A DNA stretch of 64,000 nt from Streptomyces rapamycinicus NRRL 5491 (GCF_024298965.1 NZ_CP085193.1:7998001-8062000), one strand, 5' to 3'. Positions 44,074 to 53,257 are shown, counted from the first letter of the stretch. A program made the numbers and translations. The notes: generated by a model not told the origin, from the sequence alone.

Positions 44074-45612
44074 TCACATGCCGTCGTACCCACCGGCCTC
44101 GTACCCACCACCAACCTCATACCCACCGGCCGCCCCATGGCCCGGGGCCTCCTGATCACCGGCGCCGGACTCGAACGCCCCGGACTCGAACGCCCCGGGG
44201 TGGATCTGCTCCCGCACCGCCACGTACTGCTGCCGCACCGACTGCCCCACCGGCAGATCCTCGCCCGGTTCGAAGACCTGGCTCGCCGCGGCCGGCCAGC
44301 GCGGCGGCTCGTGCGGCGAGTGGGTGCCGTGCGAGACGCCCAGCGCCCACGCGGCCTGCCGGGCCGCGCCCAGCGCGGCGTAGTCGGCGGGCTGGACCAC
44401 CACGACCTGCGCGCCCAGCACCGCGGGCGCGATCGCGCGGACGGCCTGGAGATCGGCCGCGGGCCCGAGCAGGAAGACGCGCCGCACCTGCACCCCGCGC
44501 CCGCGCAGCACGTCCAGCGCGTCCGCGAGCCCGCACAGCATCCCCTCGAACGCGGCCCGCGCCAGATGCTCGGGCTTCATCGACTCGCGCCGCAGCCCGG
44601 TCAGCGTCCCGGCCGTATGCGGCAGATGCGGGGTCCGCTCGCCCTCCAGATACGGCAACAGCACCAGCCCGTACGACCCCGGGGTGGACTTCATCGCGAG
44701 CGCGGAGAGCCCCTCGAGATCCGTGCCGAGCAATTCCGCCGTACCGCGTAGCGCCCGTACCGCGTTGAGCGTATGGACCACTGGTAGATGCATGCCGGTG
44801 GCGTCCGCGTACGACAGGATCGTGCCGGTCGGATCGGCCAGCGCCTCATGGTGGACGGAGAAGACCGAGCCGGAGGCGCCCAGGGAGATCACCGCGTCGC
44901 CGACCCCGACCCCGAGCCCGAAGGCGGCGGCCATGGTCTCGCCCGTACCGGCGGAGATCAGCAGCCCCTCGGGGGTGTGCCCGGCGGCGTCGGCCGGGCC
45001 GATGACCTCCGGCAGCCGCACCTGGTGACCGAGGGCCAGCTGGACCAGGTCGGGGCGCCAGGACCCGTTCGCCGCCGACCAGTAGCCGCTGCTGGAGGCC
45101 GTACCGCGGTCGGTCGTACGCCGCACCGGCCGCCCCAGCAGCTGCCACACCAGCCAGTCGTGCGGCTGCATCAGCTCGGCCACGCGGTGCGCCGCGTCCG
45201 GCTCGTTCCGCGTCAGCCAGCGCAGCTTGGCCACCGGCTGCGAGGCGGTCGGCACGGCGCCGACCGCCTGGGCCCACGCGGTACGGCCGCCGAGCGCCTC
45301 GGTGAGGTCGGCGGCCGCGGACTGGGCGCGTTTGTCGTTGCCCACCAGCGCGGGGCGCACCAGCACCCCGCCCGCGTCCAGCGCCAGCAGCCCGTGCTGC
45401 TGCGCCGAGACGCCGATGGCCTGGACCCCTTCGAGCAGCCCGCCCTCGGCGGCCTCGCCGAGGGACATCAGCCACGCCTGCGGGTCCACATCACCGCTGC
45501 CGCCGACCGGATGCGGGGCGTACCCCTGTTTGATCACGGCACCCGTATCGGTGTCACAGACGACGATTCGTGTGCTCTCGGACGAACTGTCCAACCCGGC
45601 GACTATCCCCAT
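44074..45612 (-). CDS. xylB: FGGY-family carbohydrate kinase, xylulokinase-like
   Basis: 512 residues. VAGLDSSSESTRIVVCDTDTG is the N-terminal phosphate-binding motif; ALVGNDKRAQSAAADL, MQPHDWLVWQLLGRP, ISLGASGSVFS and LPYLEGERTPHLP follow the XylB pattern, the last being its sugar/ATP-domain signature. Phosphorylates D-xylulose, feeding pentose phosphates; fits the xylo-oligosaccharide operon elsewhere in the window. The last 45 residues are a Gly/Ala/Tyr-rich tail (ESGAFESGAGD, GGYEVGGGYEAGGYDGM) not usual for the family. Convergent with the sigma gene. Confidence 0.88.
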   Translation of the reverse strand: MGIVAGLDSSSESTRIVVCDTDTGAVIKQGYAPHPVGGSGDVDPQAWLMSLGEAAEGGLLEGVQAIGVSAQQHGLLALDAGGVLVRPALVGNDKRAQSAAADLTEALGGRTAWAQAVGAVPTASQPVAKLRWLTRNEPDAAHRVAELMQPHDWLVWQLLGRPVRRTTDRGTASSSGYWSAANGSWRPDLVQLALGHQVRLPEVIGPADAAGHTPEGLLISAGTGETMAAAFGLGVGVGDAVISLGASGSVFSVHHEALADPTGTILSYADATGMHLPVVHTLNAVRALRGTAELLGTDLEGLSALAMKSTPGSYGLVLLPYLEGERTPHLPHTAGTLTGLRRESMKPEHLARAAFEGMLCGLADALDVLRGRGVQVRRVFLLGPAADLQAVRAIAPAVLGAQVVVVQPADYAALGAARQAAWALGVSHGTHSPHEPPRWPAAASQVFEPGEDLPVGQSVRQQYVAVREQIHPGAFESGAFESGAGDQEAPGHGAAGGYEVGGGYEAGGYDGM

Positions 45613-45637
45613 GGATCAGATCATGCCACCGCCGGGT

Positions 45638-45907
45638 CTAGGTGTTGCTGGTGCCCCAGTCGTCCTCGCCCACCGCGCGGGGGTCGCGCTGCCCGATCTT
45701 CTCGCGCAGCGGCCGGACCTTGTCCAGCGCCCGCACGGCGGCATGCCGGCCTCCTTGCGCGGCCGATTCGGCGGTATTGCGGACGGCCGGGTTCCGTGCG
45801 AACTTCTGCGCGCACGCGCGCAACTGCTCGTACCGCTGGCGGCCGGCTCGCGTGCCCAGTACGTAACCCACAGCCATCCCGGTGATGAACGTCAGCCGGT
45901 AGCGCAT
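45638..45907 (-). CDS. Small YtxH-like membrane-anchored protein
   Basis: 89 residues from ATG 45907 (AGAAGGGCAGG upstream; ATG 45934 is possible but weaker). A short hydrophobic stretch with small residues (TFITGMAVGYVLGTRAG) followed by a basic amphipathic helix (RQRYEQLRACAQKFARNPAVRN) is the pattern of YtxH-type stress proteins. Function unknown. It ends 25 bases before the kinase start on the same strand. Confidence 0.75.
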   Translation of the reverse strand: MRYRLTFITGMAVGYVLGTRAGRQRYEQLRACAQKFARNPAVRNTAESAAQGGRHAAVRALDKVRPLREKIGQRDPRAVGEDDWGTSNT

Positions 45908-46154
45908 CGACCTGCCCTTCTCGCTGTCCTTCACATCTGGACCCCGGGGTCGTGCCGCACGTCTACCCGCCCGCGCCGCAGATCACCCACGATCATCCAG
46001 AAGATCATCCCTGGATCGGCGGAGGTTCGCCCGAGGGCGGACGCGGCGAACCGATTGGCGGAGCACCCCCCTGCTTGCGCTAATGTATGTGTCGCAGCGA
46101 GCGCACGCCGTCCGGGAGATCCGGGCGGGGCCACGGTCGCGGCACACGGAGCAA

Positions 46155-46227
46155 TCCCCTGTAGCTCAATTGGCAGAGCAGCCGGCTGTTAACCGGCAGG
46201 TTACTGGTTCGAGTCCAGTCGGGGGAG
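46155..46227 (+). tRNA. tRNA-Asn (GTT)
   Basis: 73 bases. Acceptor TCCCCTG pairs with CGGGGGA (46220-46226) plus discriminator G; D-arm AGCTCAATTGGCAGAGC; anticodon loop CTGTTAA giving GTT; T-arm with GGTTCGAGTCC. CCA is not encoded. Confidence 0.95.
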
Positions 46228-46232
46228 CTCGG

Positions 46233-46305
46233 TCCCCTGTAGCTCAATTGGCAGAGCATTCGGCTGTTAACCGGAGGGTTACTGGTTCGAGTCCAGTCGG
46301 GGGAG
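46233..46305 (+). tRNA. tRNA-Asn (GTT), second copy
   Basis: 73 bases, five bases after the first copy and identical except in the anticodon stem (TTCGG/CCGGA instead of GCCGG/CCGGC), next to it, and one variable-loop-side base. Anticodon GTT. Followed nine bases later by a clear terminator. Confidence 0.95.
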
Positions 46306-46313
46306 CAGGGAGG

Positions 46314-46337
46314 AGGACCCCTTGTGGGGTCCTTTTT
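46314..46337 (+). terminator. Rho-independent terminator of the tRNA-Asn pair
   Basis: Perfect 8-bp hairpin AGGACCCC-TTGT-GGGGTCCT followed by a run of T to 46337. Confidence 0.9.
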
Positions 46338-46479
46338 CATTTCCGGTCCCCTCCGGGCGTGATCTACGTCATGATCGCAGCCAGGGGGCCGCCCAGCGTC
46401 GGCCCTCCGAAGCAGCAGATCGTATGAGCGGCTATGCTGCGGCAGACGGCGCGCGCGGATGTGTACGACGCGCCGTTAC

Positions 46480-46553
46480 GGGGCGGTAGCTCAGCCGGTT
46501 AGAGCAGCGGACTCATAATCCGTCGGCCGTGGGTTCGAGTCCCACCCGCCCCA
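46480..46553 (+). tRNA. tRNA with CAT anticodon (elongator Met or Ile2)
   Basis: 74 bases. Acceptor GGGGCGG pairs with CCGCCCC (46546-46552), discriminator A; anticodon CAT at 46514-46516. G1-C72 is paired, so it is not the initiator tRNA. Whether it is elongator Met or a lysidine-modified Ile2 cannot be settled by eye. CCA not encoded. Confidence 0.9.
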
Positions 46554-46601
46554 CCTGGGCACTACGCGGGCAGACCCATCCTGGCCCGCGAAGCCGCGAA
46601 G

Positions 46602-46635
46602 ACGGGAGTCGCCGCGCTGAGGCGGGGGCTCCCGT
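46602..46635. terminator. Hairpin after the CAT tRNA
   Basis: ACGGGAG (46602-46608) pairs with CTCCCGT (46629-46635) with an imperfect GC inner stem. Between the tRNA and the convergent lipoprotein gene, so it may serve both. Confidence 0.55.
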
Positions 46636-46675
46636 TCATCCGTTCAGAGCAGGATCCAGGGGCCCGTCTCCACCG

Positions 46676-47827
46676 CTATCCGCGCCGCCCGTGGCGGTGC
46701 CACTCGCGGCCACCGTCGCGAGAGATCCATAGCCCTTCGCCCTTCACCAGGTCGTATGTCGCCGTCGTCGCGTCCGCGATGCCGTAGAGCGTCGTGCCGT
46801 CGACGGTCAACGAGGTGAATGCCGCCGGCGTCTTCAATTCGTGGAAGGCGTTGTTGGCGCGGTCGTCGGCGAGCCAGTAGCGGCCGTCTTCCTCGCCGAC
46901 GAGCAGCCGACCGTCCGCGAGCGCCTTCAGGACCAGCGACTCCGGGCCGCGCTTCAGGTCCCTCCAGGGAATTCCGCCGGCCAGGACCGTCCGCCAGTGT
47001 TCGCCGCCGTCGGTCGTCAGCAGCAGGCCGCGCACGTGCTCGCCCCGGACGAGGGACAGTGCCGCGGTGCCGCCCCGCGCGGCGAGGACGCCCCCCGTGT
47101 ACGGCTTCGGGACGGCTCTGGAGCCGAGGGTGTGAGCGTCGCGCTGCCATACGACGCGGTTGGGGTCTTCGGTGAGGGGCTGGTCCAGGCTCCAGACCGT
47201 GCCCCGTTCGTCGATGGCGAAGCGGATGGCGGAGTCCGGCACTCCGGCCGGGGGCGCGACGGTGCGGGTGGCGGGGCGGTAGACGAGGGTCGGTTCCGGT
47301 TCGGCGAGCAGTACGTCGCCGGGGCGGGTGCGCGAGGGGGTCTCGGTGATGACGGTCTTGTGCGGCTTGCCGCGTACGTCGAGGGCGTACGCTCCCTCCG
47401 CTCCCTCGCCCGGCGGGACCCGTACGAAGCCCCCGCCCACCCCCTTGAACGCGGGCGGCGCCTCCTCCGCGTCCGCGTGTTCCGCGTGCTCGGCGACCGT
47501 ATGGCCGTCGGGCCCGACGATGCGCCAGGCGGTGGCGGCCGGTCCCTCGTCGTCCTCGACGTTGTCGGCCTCGTACGCCAGGAGCAGCGAGCCGTCGTCC
47601 GCGCGGGCCACGTCGGTGGGTGCCCCGGCCGCCTCGATGACATCGGCGGGGCGCGGGTGAGGGGCTTCGATGACGCGTCGGTACTTCGTCTCGCGGTTCC
47701 CGGAGTCACCGTCCCCCGAGCCTCCGGCGCCGGAGCCGCCCGGGCCGCAGGCGGTCAGCGCCAGCGCCGCACTCGCCGCGGCCATGAGTCCGGCCGTCCG
47801 CCACCCGCGTTTCCCCAGCGACACCAT
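46676..47827 (-). CDS. Lipoprotein with propeller-like repeats
   Basis: 383 residues from ATG 47827 (GAGGATG upstream; a longer open frame was not used). Lipobox LTAC near residue 24. The mature protein shows spaced GxxW/WxxD elements, e.g. TTDGGEHWRTVLAGG and WISRDGGREWHRHGRRG, an Asp-box pattern found in sialidase-like propellers. It is probably anchored outside the membrane, with unknown ligand. No sialidase catalytic residues are recognisable. Confidence 0.78.
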   Translation of the reverse strand: MVSLGKRGWRTAGLMAAASAALALTACGPGGSGAGGSGDGDSGNRETKYRRVIEAPHPRPADVIEAAGAPTDVARADDGSLLLAYEADNVEDDEGPAATAWRIVGPDGHTVAEHAEHADAEEAPPAFKGVGGGFVRVPPGEGAEGAYALDVRGKPHKTVITETPSRTRPGDVLLAEPEPTLVYRPATRTVAPPAGVPDSAIRFAIDERGTVWSLDQPLTEDPNRVVWQRDAHTLGSRAVPKPYTGGVLAARGGTAALSLVRGEHVRGLLLTTDGGEHWRTVLAGGIPWRDLKRGPESLVLKALADGRLLVGEEDGRYWLADDRANNAFHELKTPAAFTSLTVDGTTLYGIADATTATYDLVKGEGLWISRDGGREWHRHGRRG

Positions 47828-47955
47828 CGGCACATCCTCACATGACTCAAGCCCTTTGCGGAAAGCGCGAAGCGCGGCCAGAGTGAACGTATGCGTAAGG
47901 ACATTGGCGCCGTGCCGACAGTGGTCGGGCGCTTCGGATCGGGGGCGGGGGTTCG

Positions 47956-48399
47956 ATGAGTGACGCACCGCTGGCGGGTGCCCTGCGGCTGCCGGACGGC
48001 TCGTGGGTCCGGGGGCGTGGTCTGCGGAATCCGCGGCCGGAGGGGCCGCTGCCCGGGTTCGGGCTGTATCTGGGGTCCACCCGGCTGCGCCGGCGGCATG
48101 ACGGGGACCTGGGGTGGGAGCGCGCGTGGGTCGAGTGGCCCGATTTTCTGCTGCCCCGTGACCGCGACCTGGCCGTACGGCAGATCCGCGCACTGCACCA
48201 GCGGGCCCGGGCGGGCACGCCCGTGGAGGTCGCGTGCGGGGGTGGCGTCGGCCGGACCGGGACCGTCGTCGCCTGCCTGGCCGTCCTGGCGGGGGTGGCC
48301 CCCGCCGACGCTGTCACCTGGGCGCGCGCCCACCATCACCCCCGGGCCGTCGAGACGCCGTGGCAACGGCGTTGGGTGGCCGGCTTTCCGGCCGGCTGA
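47956..48399 (+). CDS. Protein-tyrosine-phosphatase-like protein with altered P-loop
   Basis: 147 residues. EVACGGGVGRTGT near residue 95 is the Cx5R loop of cysteine phosphatases, but the invariant His before the Cys is Ala here. The segment GFGLYLGSTRLRRRH and a later APADAVTWARAHHHP resemble actinomycete dual-specificity-phosphatase-like proteins. Activity is likely changed by the missing His, but Cys and Arg are intact. ATG at 47956 has a G-rich RBS. Confidence 0.78.
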   Translation: MSDAPLAGALRLPDGSWVRGRGLRNPRPEGPLPGFGLYLGSTRLRRRHDGDLGWERAWVEWPDFLLPRDRDLAVRQIRALHQRARAGTPVEVACGGGVGRTGTVVACLAVLAGVAPADAVTWARAHHHPRAVETPWQRRWVAGFPAG

Positions 48400-48425
48400 T
48401 GTGGACATGGGAGGCCCGGCGGCCC

Positions 48426-48779
48426 TCAGTTCGCGGCCGGGGAAGCGGTGTCGTCGGCCTTGACGTCGAAGTTGATCTGGTCTCCGTCGACAGAGGACAC
48501 CGTGACCGATACGCCCAAGGTGCTGCCGTCATCCGCTGTGAGCCTGCACCGGGTGGTGTTACCGACCTTGCCGACGAGGTCTTCCGGACAGGCGATGTCC
48601 GGCTTCGGCCGGCCCGTTGTGGCGGCGAGCTTCTCGGCGACTATGGTGGCCAGCTTGTCCGCGGACAGCTTCGGCTTGGACTTTTCGACGCTGACCGAGG
48701 CCGAGCAGCCGACGAGCAGCGCGCCGACGGCCACGGCCGAGAGGATCGAAGTCGCCGCGGACAAGCGGGCTGTGGTCAT
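48426..48779 (-). CDS. DUF4333-type lipoprotein
   Basis: 117 residues from ATG 48779 (an in-frame start at 48827 is less likely). Signal ending in lipobox LVGC, then VSVEKSKPKLSADKLATIVA and a domain with two Cys (DIACPEDL and TTRCRL) spaced as in DUF4333, probably a disulfide. Small exported protein of unknown role. Confidence 0.8.
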   Translation of the reverse strand: MTTARLSAATSILSAVAVGALLVGCSASVSVEKSKPKLSADKLATIVAEKLAATTGRPKPDIACPEDLVGKVGNTTRCRLTADDGSTLGVSVTVSSVDGDQINFDVKADDTASPAAN

Positions 48780-48905
48780 GGTGGGCTCCGGTCTGTGGGG
48801 ATCATGACAAGAAGAGGCCGGAAGCATACTTGGCAGGCGCGCTCCGGGTGCGAGAAGGGGGCCGCCGCGGCGACCCCCGCTCTCGCGTTCGGTTGAACGG
48901 TTTGG

Positions 48906-49727
48906 TCAGCCCTTCACCGCGCCGGAGAGCATGCCGGAGATGAAGTGCCGCTGCAGGAAGACGTACGAGGCGACGACCGGCAGGGCGACGATGATGGACG
49001 CGGCCGCCAGTACGGAGTACTGGGTGGTGTGCTCGCTCTGGAAGAAGGCCAGGCCGAGCGGTGCGGTGCGCTTGCTCTCGTCGGTGATCATGACCAGCGG
49101 GAGCAGGAACTCGTTCCAGGTCCACATGAACACCAGCATCGCCATCGTCAGCAGCGCCGGACGGCTGGTGGGCACCAGGATCCGCCACAGCAGCCGCCAG
49201 TCGGACGCCCCGTCCAGGCGCGCCGCCTCGATGACGCTGACCGGCACCGAGCGGAAGAAGTTGCGCATCCAGAAGACGCCGAAGGCGAGGGACTGGGCGG
49301 TTTGCGGGAGGATCAGCGACCAGTAGGAATCGGTGAGTCCGGTGTCGCGCAGATTGAAGTAGAGCGGGATGACGAAGGCCTCGGGCGGCACCATCAGCCC
49401 GATGAGGGTGACGTAGAAGAGGGCTGATCGGCCGGGGTAGTCGAAGTGCGCGAAGGAGAAGCCCGCCAGGATCGCCAGGACGGCGGTCAGGAGCACCACC
49501 GAGACCGCGACCAGCAGGCTGGAGGTCAGATAGGTGGCGAAGTGGCCCTGGCGCCAGGCGGTGGAGAAGTTGCCGAGGTCCAGGTGGCGAGGCCAGGTGA
49601 AGGAGGGCCCGGACTCCGCGGCGGGGGTCAGCGCGGACGACACCACGCCGATCAGCGGCAGCAGGGCCAGCGCGGCGAAGACGGTGAGGATGGCGTAGTT
49701 GAGCGCCCGTTCGCGGCCGGAGATCAC
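48906..49727 (-). CDS. Sugar ABC transporter permease, MalG type
   Basis: 273 residues with six membrane segments and EAA loop VIEAARLDGASDWRLLW. The GTG start at 49727 overlaps the preceding permease stop (GTGA). Last gene of the second sugar transporter operon; channel partner of the next gene. No ATPase gene nearby. Confidence 0.9.
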   Translation of the reverse strand: MISGRERALNYAILTVFAALALLPLIGVVSSALTPAAESGPSFTWPRHLDLGNFSTAWRQGHFATYLTSSLLVAVSVVLLTAVLAILAGFSFAHFDYPGRSALFYVTLIGLMVPPEAFVIPLYFNLRDTGLTDSYWSLILPQTAQSLAFGVFWMRNFFRSVPVSVIEAARLDGASDWRLLWRILVPTSRPALLTMAMLVFMWTWNEFLLPLVMITDESKRTAPLGLAFFQSEHTTQYSVLAAASIIVALPVVASYVFLQRHFISGMLSGAVKG

Positions 49728-50674
49728 GTCTCGTCCTCCTGTGGCTGGACCTTGGTGATCAGGAAGGTGAGAAGGAGGATCACCGCGGTCAGGGTGACGG
49801 CGATGGCGCAGGCCGAGCCGACCTGGCCGGTGCCGAAGGCCCGGTTGTAGACCTCGTAGGCGGGCAGGCTGGTGGCGTTGCCCGGGCCGCCGTGGGTGGC
49901 GACGTACACCAGGTCGAAGGTGCGCAGGGCGGCGATCACGGTGAGGGTGAGCGCGACGGTGATCTGCCCGCGCAGTCCGGGCAGGGTGACGGCGAAGAAC
50001 TCCCGCACCGCGCCTGCCCCGTCCAGCTTCGCCGCCTCGTACAGCTCCGCCGGGATCTGCCCGATGCCGGCGATGAACAGCACCAGGCACAGGCCGATCT
50101 CCAGCCAGGTGCCGATGAGTCCGACGGCGGGCAGGGCGGTGGAGAAGTCGCCGAGCCAGGGGCGGGCGACCGCCTCGAGACCGATGGCGCGCAGCGCGGT
50201 GTTGAGCACGCCGTCGGGAGCGTAGATCGCCGTCCAGGCGGTGGCGGTCACGACCATGGCGACCACCTGCGGCAGGAAGATCATCGCGCGGAAGACGGAG
50301 ACGCCGCGCAGCCGGCCGGCCCGCGTGGTGACCGCGGCGAGCATCAGGGCGAGCGCGATCGGGATGACGGAGAAGAACAGGATCAGGACGAAGGAGTGGA
50401 GGAAGCCCGCGCGCAACTGCGGGTCGCGGGCGATCTCGGTGTAGTTGTCGAACCCCGCCCAGGTGGAGACGGAGATTCCGTCCCAGTGGAAGAGGGAGAT
50501 CTGCACCAGCTGGCCGAGCGGGACCAGCAGGAAGACCGTGAGGACGATCAGGGCGGGAAGGGCGTAGAGGTAGCCCTTCCACTGGATGACGCGGCCGCGG
50601 CGCCGGACCGGCTCCCGGGTGGGGGCGCCGGCCGGGCGCTTGCGTGCCGTCGGGCGGTGTGCGGTGGCGGCCAT
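49724..50674 (-). CDS. Sugar ABC transporter permease, MalF type
   Basis: 316 residues from ATG 50674. A basic cytoplasmic N-terminus (HRPTARKRPAGAPTREPVRRR) precedes six membrane segments; EAA loop ELYEAAKLDGAGAVREFF. Ten bases downstream of the binding-protein stop, so it is in the same operon. Confidence 0.9.
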   Translation of the reverse strand: MAATAHRPTARKRPAGAPTREPVRRRGRVIQWKGYLYALPALIVLTVFLLVPLGQLVQISLFHWDGISVSTWAGFDNYTEIARDPQLRAGFLHSFVLILFFSVIPIALALMLAAVTTRAGRLRGVSVFRAMIFLPQVVAMVVTATAWTAIYAPDGVLNTALRAIGLEAVARPWLGDFSTALPAVGLIGTWLEIGLCLVLFIAGIGQIPAELYEAAKLDGAGAVREFFAVTLPGLRGQITVALTLTVIAALRTFDLVYVATHGGPGNATSLPAYEVYNRAFGTGQVGSACAIAVTLTAVILLLTFLITKVQPQEDET

Positions 50675-50685
50675 GAGATGGGGGT

Positions 50686-52068
50686 CTACCTGCTGTTCTG
50701 GAAGGAGGAGTAGTCGGACTGGAGGCGGCTGGTGAACGCCTTGGGGGTGAGGTGTCCCGCGGTCAGCTCCTGGACGGCGGCGGTGAGGGTGTCGTAGAAG
50801 GTCGGGGTGGTGTAGTCGAGGTAGGGCAGCAGTCCGTCCTTCTCGCTCACGGCCTTCCACCGGGTGAGGATGTCCGCGTCGACGGTGCCGGGTGTCGGCT
50901 TGTAGTCGGCCGGGGGAATGGCCGGCAGGTTGCCGTGGGTGGCCGCGGCCTTCATGCCGTTCTTGTTGACGAGGAAGTCGATGTACGCGCCGGCGACGTC
51001 GGGGTGCTTGGACTTGGCGGTCACGGACCACGCGAGGCCCTCGCCGCCCTGGGTGAGCGGGGGCTGCCCGGCGGCCGGGCTGAGTGCGGTGAAGCCGACG
51101 TTCTTCTTCATCTTCGGGGCGAGGACGGCCGACTGCCAGGTGCCCTCCAGGAGGAACAGCGACTTGCCCCGGCCGAAGGAGTCGACGGCCTGGTCCTTGC
51201 TCTTGCCGTTGAAGCCGGAGCCCAGATACCCCTTGTCGGCCCAGCGGCGCAGCGTGGTCGCGGCCTTGAGGGTGCCGGAGTCCGTCCACTTGGCGTCGCC
51301 CTCGTCGAAGACGAGCTTGCGGACCTCCGGCTTGCCCGCGGCGAGGGCCTGGATGACGCCGAAGATGTGGATGCCGGGGCTCTTGTCGGCGTCGCCGTAG
51401 GAGAGGGGCTGCAGGCCCGACGCCTTGGCCTTGGCCAGCGCGCTCTCGAAGCCGCCGAGCGTGGTGGGCAGCGGCAGGCCGAGCGACTTCAGCTTGGCCT
51501 TGTTGTAGTAGACGCCGATGATCTCACCGGTCTGTGAGACGCCGTACAGATCGCCGGTCTCCCAGGTCTTGCCGTCGGGGGTGAAGCGGTTGAGGTCGAG
51601 CAGTTGGGACGGGAAGGCGGTGTCCCAGCCGTACGCCTTGGCGTAGCGGTCCACCGGCTGGAGCAGCTTGGCCTTCACGAAGGCGCCCATGTCGGGGTAG
51701 CCCTGGTTCGCCTGGACGACGTCGGGCGGATTGGCGGAGGACAGCGCGAGTTTCAGGGTGGTCTTGAGGTCCGCGAAGGACCGGGAGACGCGCTTGATGG
51801 TGACGTTCGGGTACTTCGCCATGAACGCCTTGTTGAGCGCCTCGGTGGCGGCGTCGGCGCCCGGATCGGTGTTCTGGTCCCACACGGTGAGGGTGACCTT
51901 CCCGGCCTTGGCGGGGTCGGTGGCGACCGGGCCGGAGGTCTTGGCGCTGGTGGCCGATCCGCCGCTGGGGCCGGGGGAGCAGGCCGCGACTCCGGTCAGG
52001 ACACCGGTGGCGAGCGCCGCCGCGGCTATGAGGCGCCGACGGGGGTGTCGTGGGGTTCTCTCGGCCAT
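50686..52068 (-). CDS. Sugar ABC transporter substrate-binding lipoprotein
   Basis: 460 residues, family-1 solute-binding protein. Signal with lipobox VAAC near residue 30, then a Ser/Gly/Thr linker. VTLTVWDQNTDPGADAATEAL and PDVVQANQGYPDMGAFV are typical of the fold. ATG 52068 has GGAGG upstream. It follows the PfkB gene in the same direction, with a repeat-filled leader of 175 bases, so it may have its own promoter. The likely ligand is a glycoside handled by the linked GH4/PfkB enzymes. Confidence 0.9.
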   Translation of the reverse strand: MAERTPRHPRRRLIAAAALATGVLTGVAACSPGPSGGSATSAKTSGPVATDPAKAGKVTLTVWDQNTDPGADAATEALNKAFMAKYPNVTIKRVSRSFADLKTTLKLALSSANPPDVVQANQGYPDMGAFVKAKLLQPVDRYAKAYGWDTAFPSQLLDLNRFTPDGKTWETGDLYGVSQTGEIIGVYYNKAKLKSLGLPLPTTLGGFESALAKAKASGLQPLSYGDADKSPGIHIFGVIQALAAGKPEVRKLVFDEGDAKWTDSGTLKAATTLRRWADKGYLGSGFNGKSKDQAVDSFGRGKSLFLLEGTWQSAVLAPKMKKNVGFTALSPAAGQPPLTQGGEGLAWSVTAKSKHPDVAGAYIDFLVNKNGMKAAATHGNLPAIPPADYKPTPGTVDADILTRWKAVSEKDGLLPYLDYTTPTFYDTLTAAVQELTAGHLTPKAFTSRLQSDYSSFQNSR

Positions 52069-52080
52069 GGGGTGGTCCTC

Positions 52081-52165
52081 CTGGTGCTGGGGGTGCTGGG
52101 GGTGCTGGGGGTGCTGGGAGTGCCGGGGGTGCTGGGAGCGCTGGGGGTGCGGTTGGTGCCGGGGC
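52081..52165. repeat. 9-bp tandem repeat in the binding-protein leader
   Basis: GGTGCTGGG repeated about nine times with drift, lying 13-100 bases upstream of the binding-protein start. It may alter the length of the 5' untranslated region if it varies. Confidence 0.82.
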
Positions 52166-52243
52166 GGCATCTGCCGGATGGGGTGGGGCGCGGTCGTCCG
52201 ATCCGACCCCGGCCTGACCCCGACCCGACCCGGATCGCGGGAG

Positions 52244-53191
52244 CTAGGGCTTGATCGCACGGATGCGGATGAGGTCCGCCTCCGGAATCCGGGGGGTGCG
52301 TTCGAGGAAGGCGTCGATCGCCTCCCAGCGCGGTGCGCTGTTCGCACCGCCCAGGTTCTGCACCGACAGGGCGGCGCACAGTCCGGCGAAGCGGAGCCGG
52401 GTGGCGAGGGGCCAGTCGTGGTTCAGGCCGGTGATCAGTCCCGCGGTGAACACATCACCGGCGCCGGTGGGGTCGACGGCCGGCACCCGGGGAACGGCGA
52501 CCCGGACCAGTTCGCCGGTGGTGCCGTCCACCGCCACCGCGCCGTTCCCGCCATCGGTCACGACGACGTCGGGCACATGGTCGGCGAGCACCTTCACGGC
52601 CTCCTCGACCGTGCCGGTACGGGTGTAGCTCGTCGCCTCGACGGCATTGCAGACGAATACGTCGACCTCGGCGAGCCGGGTGAGCAGATCGCGTGACCAC
52701 TGGCCGGTCGGGTCCCAGCCGACGCCGCCCACCACCCGGGTGCCGCGGGCGCGGAACTCGGCCGCCCAGGCGGGCAGCGGCCGTCCGATCCCGAGTTGCA
52801 GAAAGCGGACGGCGGGCAGTTCGCCCTCCCACACCTCGGGGCGCAGGGCCCCCTTCTCCTCGTAGGTGAGGAAGGCGCGATCGTGTTCCTGGGTCACCGC
52901 GACCGTGACCGGGGTGTGCACGGCGGGATCGCGGCGCAGCCAGGTCGGGTCCAGGTTCCGCTCGGCCGCGAGCCGGGCGGCGAGGTGCTCGCCGAAGAGG
53001 TCGGTGCCGATCACCCCCAGGATCCCGGTCCGCAGTCCGAGGCGGGCGGCGGCGACGGCGCGGTTCGCGGTTCCCCCGGGGGAGACGGCGAACCGGTCGG
53101 CGTACACCTCGGTTCCCGGAGCGGGCAGGTGAGGGATGCCGCCGAAGACGAGGTCGCAGAAGACCTCGCCGGCGAAGAGCACGTCGAGCAC
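52244..53191 (-). CDS. PfkB-family sugar kinase
   Basis: 315 residues from GTG 53191 (GAAAGAGG upstream). VSPGGTANRAVAAARLGL is the first PfkB signature and VPAVDPTGAGDVFTAGLI the second, with catalytic Asp in the GAGD motif. Phosphorylates a sugar or nucleoside. Position upstream of a sugar importer, and divergent from DeoR and a GH4 gene, suggests a cytoplasmic sugar-phosphorylation step in the same pathway. Confidence 0.9.
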   Translation of the reverse strand: MLDVLFAGEVFCDLVFGGIPHLPAPGTEVYADRFAVSPGGTANRAVAAARLGLRTGILGVIGTDLFGEHLAARLAAERNLDPTWLRRDPAVHTPVTVAVTQEHDRAFLTYEEKGALRPEVWEGELPAVRFLQLGIGRPLPAWAAEFRARGTRVVGGVGWDPTGQWSRDLLTRLAEVDVFVCNAVEATSYTRTGTVEEAVKVLADHVPDVVVTDGGNGAVAVDGTTGELVRVAVPRVPAVDPTGAGDVFTAGLITGLNHDWPLATRLRFAGLCAALSVQNLGGANSAPRWEAIDAFLERTPRIPEADLIRIRAIKP

Positions 53192-53257
53192 GGAGACCGC
53201 CTCTTTCCGGTGCGACCACGGTGAAGTGCTCAACTATGAGCATTGCCCCTATGGAAT

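Noticed and set aside
46480..46553. Initiator tRNA-Met
   Set aside because: The first base pair of the acceptor stem is G-C; bacterial initiator tRNAs have a mismatch there.
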